This document shows positions 1 through 8,244 of a DNA stretch of 34,866 nucleotides, piece by piece (within the stretch, counting starts at the first letter, position 1; each line of letters opens with the position of its first letter). Both the position numbers and the translations under genes were made by a program. This DNA is from an uncultured Pseudomonadota bacterium (lineage in GTDB: Bacteria; Myxococcota_A; UBA796; SXON01): assembly GCA_903844155.1 (NCBI GenBank), contig CAIMSU010000320.1:1-34866 (forward strand), read 5' to 3'. The notes beneath the pieces are model-generated. The model ran no database searches. It was not told where the DNA came from and saw only the letters and a program-made list of their open reading frames with translations.

Positions 1-1
1 C

Positions 2-229
2 AAGGCCAAGGCCGCTGCTGACGCAAAAGCCGCCGCAGACGCCAGGTCTCGCGCAGACGCCCAGGCTGCTGCCGACGCGAAGGCCGCCGCGGACGCGAAA
101 GCCGCGAACGACTCCAAGGCCAAGGCCGCCGCTGACGCAAAAGCCGCCGCAGACGCCAGGTCTCGCGCAGACGCCCAGGCTGCTGCCGACGCGAAGGCTG
201 CTGCCGACGCGAAGGCCGCAGCCGAGGAG
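2..229 (+). repeat. 114-bp in-frame tandem DNA repeat, two copies
   Basis: A unit beginning AAGGCCAAGGCCGC at base 2 recurs at base 116, a 114-bp period (38 codons). The first 80 or so bases of the two copies differ at a single position; the remainder diverges. It encodes the Ala/Lys/Asp rod of the truncated gene. The near-identity at DNA level implies recent duplication or ongoing copy-number change. More copies may lie left of the window. Confidence 0.85.
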
Positions 230-715
230 CAGGCCGCGGAGGATGAACGCGCCGCCCGTGCCGCCGCCCTCGAAAAGCAAGACGCAGCGAGGAGGGCCCA
301 GGCCGCCCGCGACGAGGCTGCCCGTGAGGCCGCTGCCCGGCGCAACGAAGACCCCCATCCGTCGCATTCGGGAACGGGCTTGGCGCCGACGAAGATCGCG
401 AGCCTGTGCACGCTTGCGGGTGGGGCAGCGAGCGGGGCTGGGGCCGTCTACTTCTACTCTGAGTCGGCGGACGCCTACAAGGTCTACGAGGCCAAGATCA
501 AGTCGGCGCAAACCCAGCACGACCCCCAGCTTTCCAAGCAGGCACAAGACTTCTACGACGGCACGCTGGCGCCGCGACGCACCGGTCTGTACGTCACCGC
601 CGGACTCTCCGCGGCCTTGCTCGGCACCGGCACGGTGCTGCTGTTCGTCGACGAGACCCCCGGCTTCACGCCCCTGCCCGGCGGTGGAATAGTGACCTGG
701 TCCGGGCGGTTTTGA
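2..715 (+). CDS. Repeat-rich coiled-coil protein with two C-terminal membrane segments (5' truncated)
   Basis: The frame is open from the first bases of the window, so the start lies upstream; 237 residues are visible. Residues 1 to about 85 are an Ala/Lys/Asp repeat (AKAAADAKAAADA type) with helical, probably coiled-coil character, followed by an Arg/Glu/Ala-rich stretch. Two hydrophobic segments follow, at about 132-152 (IASLCTLAGGAASGAGAVYF) and 195-216 (GLYVTAGLSAALLGTGTVLL). They are separated by a polar loop of about 40 residues. The layout, a long charged repeat followed by a helical hairpin in the membrane, fits an envelope protein with a TolA-like rod, but I see no TolA C-terminal domain. 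The family is not recognised and no function is assigned. The DUF3616 gene starts 4 bases after the stop, so the two are probably co-transcribed. Confidence 0.75.
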   Translation, partial: KAKAAADAKAAADARSRADAQAAADAKAAADAKAANDSKAKAAADAKAAADARSRADAQAAADAKAAADAKAAAEEQAAEDERAARAAALEKQDAARRAQAARDEAAREAAARRNEDPHPSHSGTGLAPTKIASLCTLAGGAASGAGAVYFYSESADAYKVYEAKIKSAQTQHDPQLSKQAQDFYDGTLAPRRTGLYVTAGLSAALLGTGTVLLFVDETPGFTPLPGGGIVTWSGRF

Positions 716-719
716 CCGC

Positions 720-1526
720 ATGATCCCCGTCGCCGTCCTCGCGACCTTGTGTGAAGGCTCGGCCATGGTGCTGGACCCTGAGCAGCCCGACACCGTGCTG
801 ATCGGTGACAACGAGCGCAGCGACCGCCTCTTTCGCTACACGCTCGACGGCGTGCCGTTGGACAACGTGGCCGGCCTCGACCTCGCGGGCATCACGCTCA
901 CCACGCGGGTGAAGGACATCGAGTCGCTGGCGACGGACGCGACGAACGTCTGGGTGGTCGCGTCACAGTCGCGGACGAAGTCGGGCGAAGAAAAGCCCGA
1001 CCGGAACGTGATCCTCCAGGTGCACGACGCCACCCAGACCGCGTGGACGGTGGACTGGACCGGGTGCGCTCCCTGCACGGCCGACGGCTTCGAACCCCTG
1101 CGCAACATCGAAGGCTCGGCGTTCTGGAGCGCGCACCTCTGGCTCGGCGTGCGCGGGCCCCTCGTCGATGGAAAGGCCCTTCTGCTGGAGCTGGCGCCAA
1201 AGCCTGATTCCACCGTGTTCGGCGTTATCGCCAGCTATCCCCTGGATCTTGCTGGGCTCGGCATCGTCGATCTCACCGTGCAGCCCGGGAGGCCGGACGC
1301 GTTGTGGATCCTCGCCGGGGCGTCGACGGGAAAGGCGCCGCCGGTGATCTTCGAGCTTCCCGGCCCGTCCGCGACGCCGAAGCGCCACGACCTTCCGTTG
1401 CCGGACGACGCCGAGGGCTTTGTCATGCTGGCCAACGGCGGGATCCGCGTGGTGACCGACGGGGCAACTGCCAAGGATGGCGGCTGCAAGACGACGTCCA
1501 CGTTCTACCGCGCCGACAAGCTTTGA
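720..1526 (+). CDS. DUF3616 family protein
   Basis: 268 residues. Two stretches match what I know of DUF3616 proteins: DIESLATDATNVWVVASQSR (about residues 65-84) and the later NIEGSAF...LWLGVRGPLVDGKALLLEL (about 130-161), where the LW-G-R-PLVDGKALL core is the family hallmark. The N-terminus (CEGSAMVLDPEQPDTVLIGD) resembles a propeller-blade start, in keeping with a beta-propeller-like fold. No signal peptide is apparent, so it is probably cytoplasmic. The biochemical function of DUF3616 is unknown to me. The ATG lies 4 bases after the preceding stop, with no independent ribosome site, which suggests translational coupling. Confidence 0.75.
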   Translation: MIPVAVLATLCEGSAMVLDPEQPDTVLIGDNERSDRLFRYTLDGVPLDNVAGLDLAGITLTTRVKDIESLATDATNVWVVASQSRTKSGEEKPDRNVILQVHDATQTAWTVDWTGCAPCTADGFEPLRNIEGSAFWSAHLWLGVRGPLVDGKALLLELAPKPDSTVFGVIASYPLDLAGLGIVDLTVQPGRPDALWILAGASTGKAPPVIFELPGPSATPKRHDLPLPDDAEGFVMLANGGIRVVTDGATAKDGGCKTTSTFYRADKL

Positions 1527-1535
1527 CAGCGAATC

Positions 1536-1570
1536 GTCGGCGTTCCTGCGTGGAAGGGGCGGACGCCGAC
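1536..1570 (+). terminator. Possible transcription-terminating hairpin after the DUF3616 gene
   Basis: GTCGGCGT (1536-1543) is perfectly complementary to ACGCCGAC (1563-1570), an 8-bp stem with a 19-nt loop, 10 bases after the stop codon. There is no U-tract, so this could be a Rho-type or weak hairpin. It separates the DUF3616 gene from the ABC operon. Confidence 0.35.
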
Positions 1571-1637
1571 CGTCCCGAACGTTAGTCGCCCTCCCTTTCG
1601 TGAGCGCCCTGATGCTCCGAGTCCGCAGGAGTGGTTG

Positions 1638-2534
1638 ATGATCGAGGTTTCCGGCCTGACAAAATCCTACGGCGACACGCTCGCCCTCTCGGACGTGAGC
1701 TTCACGGTCAAGAAGGGCGAGGTCGTCGGCTTTCTGGGCCAGAACGGCGCCGGCAAGAGCACCACGATGCGCATCATCGCAGGGTCGCTCGGCGCGAGCG
1801 CCGGGACCGCGAAGGTGGACGGCGTCGATGTTGCCGAGAATCCGGCGAAGGTCCAGCGAATCCTCGGCTACGCGCCCGAGACCCCGCCGCTGTACGGCAA
1901 CATGACCGTCGGCGACTACGTCCGGTTCGCAGCCACGATCAAGGGGGTGACCGACATCGACGCTGCCACGAAGATGGCGCTCGGGCGCGTCGGCCTTGAA
2001 AGCGTCGCGCATCGCATCATCGACAACCTCTCCAAGGGCTACCGGCAACGCGTCGGCCTCGCGCAGGCGCTGGTGCACGACCCGAAGGTCCTGGTCCTCG
2101 ACGAGCCGACCTCTGGCCTCGACCCCGCGCAGCGCATCGAGATCAAGAACCTGATCCAGTCTTTGTCCGAGGGCGATGACCGCACGGTCATGCTCTCAAC
2201 GCACGTGCTCGCTGAGATCGAGGCGATCTGCAACCGCGTCATCATCATCCACAAGGGCAAGATCGTCGCGCAGAGCGACCTCGCAACGCTCTCGGGCGGC
2301 GCCGACAAGAAGGTCCATCTCGAGCTCCGCCGGCCCGAGGGCGCGATGGAGGCGATGCGTCGGGTCGCGGGCGTGACCTCGGTCGAGCACGATGGCGTCA
2401 AGCTCGTCGTCACGGGCGAGCGCGACGTGCGCGAGGCGGTCGCGGCGGCGGCGATTCCGTTCGGCCTCTTGTCCATGCAAGGGCAGAGCCTCGAAGACAC
2501 CTACATCCAGCTCACCACGCGGGGAACGGCATGA
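1638..2534 (+). CDS. ABC transporter ATP-binding protein (GldA/NatA-like)
   Basis: 298 residues, first gene of a three-gene exporter operon. It hydrolyses ATP for the membrane partner encoded next. Visible motifs: Walker A GQNGAGKST (34-42), signature LSKGYRQRVG (131-140), Walker B VLVLDEP (151-157), D-loop SGLDP, and switch His189 in STHVLAE. The LSKGYRQRVG signature is typical of the ABC-2 subfamily that includes GldA. The start is the ATG at 1638 with an AGGAG ribosome site at 1627-1631; a TTG just upstream is less likely. The C-terminal 80 residues are the usual ABC-2 extension. The 3' end overlaps the permease start by 4 bases (ATGA). Confidence 0.93.
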   Translation: MIEVSGLTKSYGDTLALSDVSFTVKKGEVVGFLGQNGAGKSTTMRIIAGSLGASAGTAKVDGVDVAENPAKVQRILGYAPETPPLYGNMTVGDYVRFAATIKGVTDIDAATKMALGRVGLESVAHRIIDNLSKGYRQRVGLAQALVHDPKVLVLDEPTSGLDPAQRIEIKNLIQSLSEGDDRTVMLSTHVLAEIEAICNRVIIIHKGKIVAQSDLATLSGGADKKVHLELRRPEGAMEAMRRVAGVTSVEHDGVKLVVTGERDVREAVAAAAIPFGLLSMQGQSLEDTYIQLTTRGTA

Positions 2535-3301
2535 TCGGGGCACTCTCCATCGCGCGACGCGAGACGTCCGCGCTCTTCAACACGCCCGTCGGCTGGGTGG
2601 CGCTCACGGCGTTCACCTTCATCGGCGGCTTCTTCTTCAGCTACCTCATCTACGCGTACTTCAACGTGTACCAGCAGTCGGTGGGAAACCCGCAGGAGGC
2701 GGACCAGCTCTCGGTCAACGAATTCGTGATCCAGAACCTGTTCTCCAACCTCGGTTTGATCGCGCTGTTCATCCTTCCCGCGGTCACGATGCGGCTGATC
2801 GCGGAGGACCGCCGCCAGAAGAGCATCGAGCTGCTGCTCACCTCGCCCATCGGGTCGTTCCAGATCGCGCTGGGCAAGTTCCTCGGGGGCATGGGTTTTG
2901 CGATGGTGATGGCGGGGTCGACGGTTCCCTACATGTGGTTCCTGTACGCCTTCGGCGACCCCGACAGCGGCATCGTCGTCGCCAACTACGTCGGCTTCAC
3001 GCTGCTGTGCGGCACGATCATCGCGCTCGGCACCTTCTGTTCGGCGATGACCGAGAACCAGATCGTCGCCTTCATGATGACGTTCGCCGGGGGCCTGCTC
3101 CTCTGGATCTCCGGCTGGTTCACCCAGTACATGGACGACAGCGCGCTGAAGACGTTCGTCACCTCCTGCTCCATGCTCAACCACGCGGATTCGATGGGCA
3201 AGGGCCTCCTGCACTCGCAGGACGTCATCTACTTCCTCACTTTCATCGGGTTCTTCCTGTTTGCGACGTCGCAGCGGGTTGAAGCCCTGCGGTGGCGCTG
3301 A
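2531..3301 (+). CDS. ABC-2 type permease (GldF-like)
   Basis: 256 residues and about six hydrophobic segments, beginning with NTPVGWVALTAFTFIGGFFF after a short RRE N-terminus. The region AVTMRLIAEDRRQKSIELLL, followed by TSPIG, is the conserved cytoplasmic loop of ABC-2 permeases that contacts the ATPase. Its start overlaps the ATPase stop (ATGA) and its stop overlaps the next start (TGATG), so the three products are probably made in fixed ratio. Together they form an inner-membrane exporter. The substrate cannot be read from the sequence. Confidence 0.9.
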   Translation: MIGALSIARRETSALFNTPVGWVALTAFTFIGGFFFSYLIYAYFNVYQQSVGNPQEADQLSVNEFVIQNLFSNLGLIALFILPAVTMRLIAEDRRQKSIELLLTSPIGSFQIALGKFLGGMGFAMVMAGSTVPYMWFLYAFGDPDSGIVVANYVGFTLLCGTIIALGTFCSAMTENQIVAFMMTFAGGLLLWISGWFTQYMDDSALKTFVTSCSMLNHADSMGKGLLHSQDVIYFLTFIGFFLFATSQRVEALRWR

Positions 3302-4947
3302 TGGCAATGCGTATCCTTGGCGGTTTGCTCGCCCTCTTTGGGCTGATGTGCGTCGTCGTGACCGGCCTCGCATGGGGACTCTTCGGGTTCGACAAGACCC
3401 CGCAGATGGTCAACATGGTGGGCGGCGTCGGCATCGTTCAGATCGGCCTCTGGCTCGTGCTCGACTGGAAGAACCTCGCGGCGATCGGGCGGGACCAGAC
3501 GGTGGGCCGCGCGGCGATGGCGAGCACGATCGTGCTGGTGCTGGCGGGCATCTCGGTCGGCGTCAACGTCGTGGCCTACCGGTACGACAAGCGCTGGGAC
3601 CTCACCAAGGGCCAGCAGTTCACGCTCTCGCAGCAGTCCAAGGACCTCGCCAAGGCGCTCGACCGCGAGGTGTCCGTTGAGGCGTTCTTCCCCAAAGGGA
3701 GCCCGCAGGAGCAGAACTTCCGCAACTTGATGCAGGGCTACACCGCCGAGTCGACGTTGCTCAAGGTCGAGTACCACGACCCCTACAACGAGCCGCTGCT
3801 CGCCGAAAAGGAGAAGGTCATGTCGGCCTCCGGGACCGTGATCCTGAAGGTCGGCGAGAACCAGCAGCGCCTGGAGTCGACGTTCGACGAGGAGGCCATC
3901 ACCAACGCCATCATCAAGGTGACGAAGGACAAGTCCCACACCGTCTGCGTGGTGCAGGGCCACGGCGAGCTCGACTTCACGGACGACCAGAGCCCCAACG
4001 GGTTTGGCATCGCATTGGCGAGGCTTGAGGCGCAGAACTACAAGACCTCGCAGCTCGTGCTGCTCCAGACCCAGCCCGACCCGGCGGACTGTGAAGTGGT
4101 GGCCCTTCCCGCACCCCACGGCGAGCTCGCTCCCGTCGAGCGCGACCGGCTGGCGCGGTACGTCGCAGCCGGCGGCGGCCTGATCGTCATGTTCGACCCG
4201 CTGCAAACCCCCGAGACCGCAGCGGACATGAGCCGTTACGGCGTGAAGGTCGGCAGCGACGTCGTGATCGAAGGCGACCCGAACCGGCTGATGGAGCCGG
4301 ACAACCCGGCGCTCCTGGTGCTCGACAAGTCGAGCTGGGACGTCCACCCGGTCACCCAGCGGTTGACTGGCCTCGTCGAGCTGCCGCTGGTGCGGTCGGT
4401 CACGAAGGGCGACGACGTCCCTGGAATCACCGTCCAGGTCATCGCCCACGGGAGCGAGCAGGGCTGGGGCGAGACCAAGCTCGACGACCCCTCGATGCCG
4501 TCGCAACCGGACGCCGGGCAGGACATCATTGGCAACGTCGGTCTGATCGCTGCCGTCGATGTGACGGATCCGTCCAAGCTTCGCACGACCACAGCGGCGG
4601 CGGCGGAACCCGCGAGCGTCGCGGGGGTGGTCACGACCGCCCCTGCGCTGCCCGCGGACGCGCCCGCCGTGAAGCCAGGCGGCAAGGTCATGGTCTTTGG
4701 CGGGGGCAGCTTCGCAACCAACGAGCTCGTCCTCAAGTACCAGAACCAGGACCTGTTCCTGAACACGGTCGCGTGGATGGTCGGCGAGAAGGACCAGCTC
4801 GCCGTGCGCGCGAATGACGCCGCCAAGGGCAAGCTGGAGCTCTCGGTGTTCTCGGTGTTCGGCGGCGGCATGCTCGCGCTGCTCGGAATACCGGGGCTGT
4901 GCGTCGCCGGCATGATCGGCACCTGGCTCGTGCGCCGCGGCAAGTAG
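3301..4947 (+). CDS. GldG-like ABC transporter accessory protein
   Basis: 548 residues from the ATG at 3301; an in-frame GTG at 3292 is possible, but the TGATG overlap favours 3301. Three hydrophobic segments lie in the first 95 residues. They are followed by KRWDLTKGQQFTLSQQSKDL, the conserved entry of the GldG/ABC-transporter-auxiliary domain, then a long extracytoplasmic region and a final membrane helix ending in RRGK. In Bacteroidota, GldA-F-G is linked to gliding, but similar trios occur widely without gliding, so motility is not implied. An Ala/Pro-rich linker sits just before the last conserved block. The DUF4340 gene that I recall often following such trios is absent; a convergent gene follows 16 bases on. 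Confidence 0.85.
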   Translation: MAMRILGGLLALFGLMCVVVTGLAWGLFGFDKTPQMVNMVGGVGIVQIGLWLVLDWKNLAAIGRDQTVGRAAMASTIVLVLAGISVGVNVVAYRYDKRWDLTKGQQFTLSQQSKDLAKALDREVSVEAFFPKGSPQEQNFRNLMQGYTAESTLLKVEYHDPYNEPLLAEKEKVMSASGTVILKVGENQQRLESTFDEEAITNAIIKVTKDKSHTVCVVQGHGELDFTDDQSPNGFGIALARLEAQNYKTSQLVLLQTQPDPADCEVVALPAPHGELAPVERDRLARYVAAGGGLIVMFDPLQTPETAADMSRYGVKVGSDVVIEGDPNRLMEPDNPALLVLDKSSWDVHPVTQRLTGLVELPLVRSVTKGDDVPGITVQVIAHGSEQGWGETKLDDPSMPSQPDAGQDIIGNVGLIAAVDVTDPSKLRTTTAAAAEPASVAGVVTTAPALPADAPAVKPGGKVMVFGGGSFATNELVLKYQNQDLFLNTVAWMVGEKDQLAVRANDAAKGKLELSVFSVFGGGMLALLGIPGLCVAGMIGTWLVRRGK

Positions 4948-4963
4948 TCGCGGCGCCGTCCCC

Positions 4964-5500
4964 TCACATCCCGGTCTTGGTCGCCTGCTGCAGGGCCTCG
5001 ATGGAACGGACGATGGCCGCGACCGAGGGGTTGCCGCGGTTGCCCAACCGGATCTTGCGCTCGGGATTGACGAGGTAGACCGTGCGGATCTGCATGGGCC
5101 CCGCGACCGGGATCTGCATGCACGCGCGGAACTGACGGGCGACGGAGCCGCCGCGGTCGGTGAGGACCGGGAACGCGATGCCGTTCTCCTCGGCGAAGGC
5201 CTTGTGGCTCGCGGCCTCCTCGCTGGAGATGCCGAAGACCTTGACGTTCAGGCGGGTGAAGTCGGCGAGGTGGGCCTGGAAGTCCTTGAGTTGCGCCGCG
5301 TCGTCCGCGCCGCCGTCCTGGACGTAGAACACCAGGACGCTCCAGTGGCGGCCGTGGCGGTGCCAGGAGTCGTCGTAGCTCTGCAGGTGCCACTCGGGCG
5401 CCGTCTCGCCTTCGGGGAGCAGCTTCGGGTAGACGCGCTCCTGGATCGAGCGCTTTACGGGAGCGGGCAGGCCGGCGAGGGACTTGCGGATGGGGTTCAT
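4964..5500 (-). CDS. AhpC/TSA-like thioredoxin-fold protein lacking the peroxidatic cysteine
   Basis: 178 residues. The fold is recognisable from WSVLVFYVQDGGADDAAQLK (53-72), VKVFGISSEEAASHKAFAEE (86-105), FPVLTDRGG and the RTVYLVNPERKIR strand. In peroxiredoxins the segment after the FY strand carries the catalytic Cys (TPGC or TxxC). Here the aligned position is Asp67, and the only cysteine is Cys127, in ARQFRACMQIPV. It is therefore unlikely to be a normal peroxidase; a redox-inactive, binding or Cys127-dependent role is possible. The ATG at 5500 has GGAG six bases upstream. No signal peptide is seen, so it is cytoplasmic. It converges on the GldG-like gene and diverges from the M3 peptidase gene. 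Confidence 0.75.
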   Translation of the reverse strand: MNPIRKSLAGLPAPVKRSIQERVYPKLLPEGETAPEWHLQSYDDSWHRHGRHWSVLVFYVQDGGADDAAQLKDFQAHLADFTRLNVKVFGISSEEAASHKAFAEENGIAFPVLTDRGGSVARQFRACMQIPVAGPMQIRTVYLVNPERKIRLGNRGNPSVAAIVRSIEALQQATKTGM

Positions 5501-5628
5501 GACGGTCTCCGGAGGTCCGGGGCGAGGTGCCGAGGACAGGCGGGCGGCGGGTAACCCGGCGACGGCAGGGGGTCGTTGTCCCCTCCTGCCGGATTTCGGT
5601 TAGTGCGCGCGCCCCCGAGGTTTCCCTG

Positions 5629-7842
5629 ATGCGTCGTTCCGCCGTGCTCTCCTCCGTCCTCGCCGCCGCGCTGCTCTCCGTTTCGGCCGCCTCGTGTGCG
5701 CACAAGCCAGCACCCGTCGTCGTCGCACCGCCCGTCGCCCCACCCGCGCCGCCCGCACCTCCGCCCCGCGCGAACCCGCTGATGACCGCGAGCGACCTCC
5801 CCTTCCAGCTCCCACCCTTCGACAAGATCCAGGACGGCGACTTCCGCCCCGCCTTCGACGCCGGCATGGCCGAGCAGCTCAAGGAGGTCGACGCCATCGC
5901 CCACAACCCCGACGCCGCCACGTTCGACAACACGATCGTCGCAATGGAGCGCTCGGGCCAGCTGCTCACGCGCGTGAATCACGCGTTCGGCAACCTGAAC
6001 AGCTCCAACACCGACGACGAGCTGCAGAAGATCGAGGAGGAGGAGTCCCCGAAGCTCTCGGCCCACGCGGACGCGATCAGCATGAATCCGGCGCTGTTCG
6101 CCCGTATCGACGCGCTGTACCAGCAGAAGGCGGCGCTGAAGCTGGACGCCGAGTCGGCCCAGTTGCTTGAGCGCTACCACACGAACTTCGTTCGAGCCGG
6201 CGCCAAGCTCTCGGACGCCGACAAGGCGAGCCTGCAGAAGTTGAACGCCGACATCTCCTCGACGAGCACGGCCTTTGAGCAGAACGTACGCAAGGCGATG
6301 AAGGACGGCGGCGTGGTCGTCGACAACGTGGCTGACCTGGACGGGCTCTCGGAAGGCGAGATCAGCGCGGCCGCCGAGGCGGCGAAGGCGCGCGGGATGA
6401 CCGGGAAGTGGGTGATCGCGCTGGAGAACACCACCATCCAGGCCGTGCTTGGTGAGCTGAAGAACCGGCCTTTGCGCGAGAAGATCTACACGGCGTCCAT
6501 CACCCGCGGCAACGGCGGGCCGGACGACACCACGGTGCTCATCTCGAAGTTGGTGGACCTGCGCGCGCAGAAGGCGGCGTTGCTCGGCTACCCGAACTTC
6601 GCGAGCTGGGCGCTGGAGGACGAGACGGCGCAGAAGCCGGCGAACGTCGACGCGATGCTCGCCCAGATCGGGACGGCGAGCCTTACCAAGGCGAAGTCCG
6701 AGGCGGCGGCCCTGCAGAAGATCATCGACGCCGAGGCGAAGGCGTCCAAGACCCCGACGTTCCCGCTGCAGCCCTGGGACTGGGCGTTCTACGCCGAGAA
6801 GGATCGGAAGGCGCGGTTCTCGTTCGACGAGGCGGCCGTGAAGCCGTACTTTGAGCTGGAGCACGTGCTGAAGGACGGCGTGTTCTACGCCGCGAACCAG
6901 CTTTATGGCATCACGTTCGTCGAGCGCAAGGACCTGCCCGTCTACAACCCGACCGTCCGGACCTTCGAGGTCCACGACGCGGACGGCTCGACCATCGGCA
7001 TCCTGATGCTCGATTACTTTCAGCGCGACAACAAGCAGGGCGGCGCCTGGATGGAAAACTACGTCGACGAAAGCCACTTGTTGGGGACAAAGCCCGTCAT
7101 CGTCAACAACCTCAACATCCCGCCCGTCGCCGCCGGCCAGCCCGTCCTCCTCACGTTCGACGAGGTCACCACGGCCTTCCACGAGTTCGGCCACGCCCTC
7201 CACGGCCTGTTCGCCAACACCAACTACCCGCTGCTCTCCGGGACCGCGACCCCGCCCGACTTTGTCGAGTACCCCTCGCAGTTCAACGAGATGTGGGCCA
7301 GCGACCCCGGAGTCCTCGCCAACTACGCCAAGAACTACCAGACCGGCGAGCCGATGCCGAAGGTGCTGTTCGACAAGGTCATCGCCGCGCAGAACTTCGG
7401 TGGCGGCTACGCGGCGCTCGAGTACATCGAGGCCGCGAAGGTCGACATGGTCTGGCACGAGCTTGGCGTCGGCAAGGCCCCGGCCGCGGGTGGGGTGCTG
7501 GACTTTGAAGCAGCCGCGCTCAAGGCGGCCGGCATGGCGTTCGCGCCCGTGCCCCCGCGCTACCACAGCCCGTACTTCAACCACATCTTCGCGGGCGGTG
7601 GCTACGAAGCCGGGTACTACGCCTACATCTGGAGCGAGGTGCTCGCGCGCGACACGGGCGCGTGGTTCCACCAGCACGGCGGGCTGACGCGCGCGAACGG
7701 CGACGCCTTCCGCGCGGGCGTGCTCTCCCGTGGGCGCACCGAGGAGCCGAGCGTGCTCTTCAAGGCGTTCTACGGGAAGGATCCGGAGGTCCAGCCGCTG
7801 CTGGAGTATCGCGGGTTGGCGGCGCCGAAGCAGCGGCGGTAG
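5629..7842 (+). CDS. M3 family zinc metallopeptidase, lipoprotein (Dcp/oligopeptidase A-like)
   Basis: 737 residues, normal length for the thimet oligopeptidase/Dcp family, which cleaves short peptides. The zinc site is HEFGH (518-522), with the third ligand Glu547 in VEYPSQ, 29 residues after His518 as in known M3 enzymes. The C-terminal motif RYHSPYFNHIFAGGGYEAGY (about 644-663) is the conserved M3 substrate-binding region. The start at 5629 (GAGG eight bases upstream) gives a signal peptide ending at AASC (Cys23), so it is lipid-anchored in the periplasm or on the surface. A Pro/Ala/Val-rich linker follows. The same frame is open further upstream to 5527, but that would bury the signal peptide. 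Confidence 0.93.
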   Translation: MRRSAVLSSVLAAALLSVSAASCAHKPAPVVVAPPVAPPAPPAPPPRANPLMTASDLPFQLPPFDKIQDGDFRPAFDAGMAEQLKEVDAIAHNPDAATFDNTIVAMERSGQLLTRVNHAFGNLNSSNTDDELQKIEEEESPKLSAHADAISMNPALFARIDALYQQKAALKLDAESAQLLERYHTNFVRAGAKLSDADKASLQKLNADISSTSTAFEQNVRKAMKDGGVVVDNVADLDGLSEGEISAAAEAAKARGMTGKWVIALENTTIQAVLGELKNRPLREKIYTASITRGNGGPDDTTVLISKLVDLRAQKAALLGYPNFASWALEDETAQKPANVDAMLAQIGTASLTKAKSEAAALQKIIDAEAKASKTPTFPLQPWDWAFYAEKDRKARFSFDEAAVKPYFELEHVLKDGVFYAANQLYGITFVERKDLPVYNPTVRTFEVHDADGSTIGILMLDYFQRDNKQGGAWMENYVDESHLLGTKPVIVNNLNIPPVAAGQPVLLTFDEVTTAFHEFGHALHGLFANTNYPLLSGTATPPDFVEYPSQFNEMWASDPGVLANYAKNYQTGEPMPKVLFDKVIAAQNFGGGYAALEYIEAAKVDMVWHELGVGKAPAAGGVLDFEAAALKAAGMAFAPVPPRYHSPYFNHIFAGGGYEAGYYAYIWSEVLARDTGAWFHQHGGLTRANGDAFRAGVLSRGRTEEPSVLFKAFYGKDPEVQPLLEYRGLAAPKQRR

Positions 7843-7854
7843 CGGACGGCATGG

Positions 7855-8244
7855 TCAGGGGGGACCAAAGAGCCAGTCGGACAGGACGGAGACACCCTCC
7901 AACGTCGAAAATCGGGCCTTCGGTACGCGACGAAAGCCAGGCCGATCAGCCTTCTCGCCCTTCACGTTGCCCCGTGCCTGTTTGGCCGTCGCCAGGCCGA
8001 CGGCGAGGCGAAAGGGGGCCCCGGGTCCGGCGCCGAGCACGCGATACGACACCGGCAAGGCCGGTGGATCGCCGACAACCGGCACCCCGACCACGGACCA
8101 TACGATGCAGCCAGAGGGTGCGTCCTCCAGCTTCTTGCTGATGTTGCGGAACGCTACCCTTCCGCCGGCGAGGGACGACTTGAGCTGCACTTGCCGCGTC
8201 ACCGCGCCGTACCGAAGCTCCACGTCGTACCCCGCAAAATCCAC
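7855..8244 (-). CDS. Small PD-(D/E)XK-like conserved hypothetical protein
   Basis: 129 residues from a GTG that overlaps the stop of the upstream fusion gene (TAGTG). The N-terminal AGYDVELRYG...RQVQLKSS has the spacing of a PD-(D/E)XK nuclease-like core: Asp7, then Gln20-x-Lys22. SGCIVWSVVG continues the core, and a second conserved-looking block is GFRRVPKARFSTLEGVS near the end. The usual upstream helix and Glu of such nucleases are missing if the GTG is the true start. The same frame stays open upstream, overlapping the fusion gene, and reads RARWGL just before the GTG. Activity is therefore uncertain. Genes on both sides give no functional hint. Confidence 0.55.
   Translation of the reverse strand: MDFAGYDVELRYGAVTRQVQLKSSLAGGRVAFRNISKKLEDAPSGCIVWSVVGVPVVGDPPALPVSYRVLGAGPGAPFRLAVGLATAKQARGNVKGEKADRPGFRRVPKARFSTLEGVSVLSDWLFGPP

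Noticed and set aside
1638-4947. Evidence for gliding motility from the GldA-F-G-like genes
   Set aside because: No other gld, agl or mgl-type gene is in the window, and such trios are common outside gliding bacteria.
5497-7677. 726-codon open frame antisense to the M3 peptidase gene, and similar long antisense frames (for example 3229-4506, 13927-15045, 18177-19499, 25109-26590, 31192-33348)
   Set aside because: They are low-complexity Arg/Val/Gly/Asp translations opposite well-supported genes, expected shadows in high-GC DNA, with no motifs of their own.
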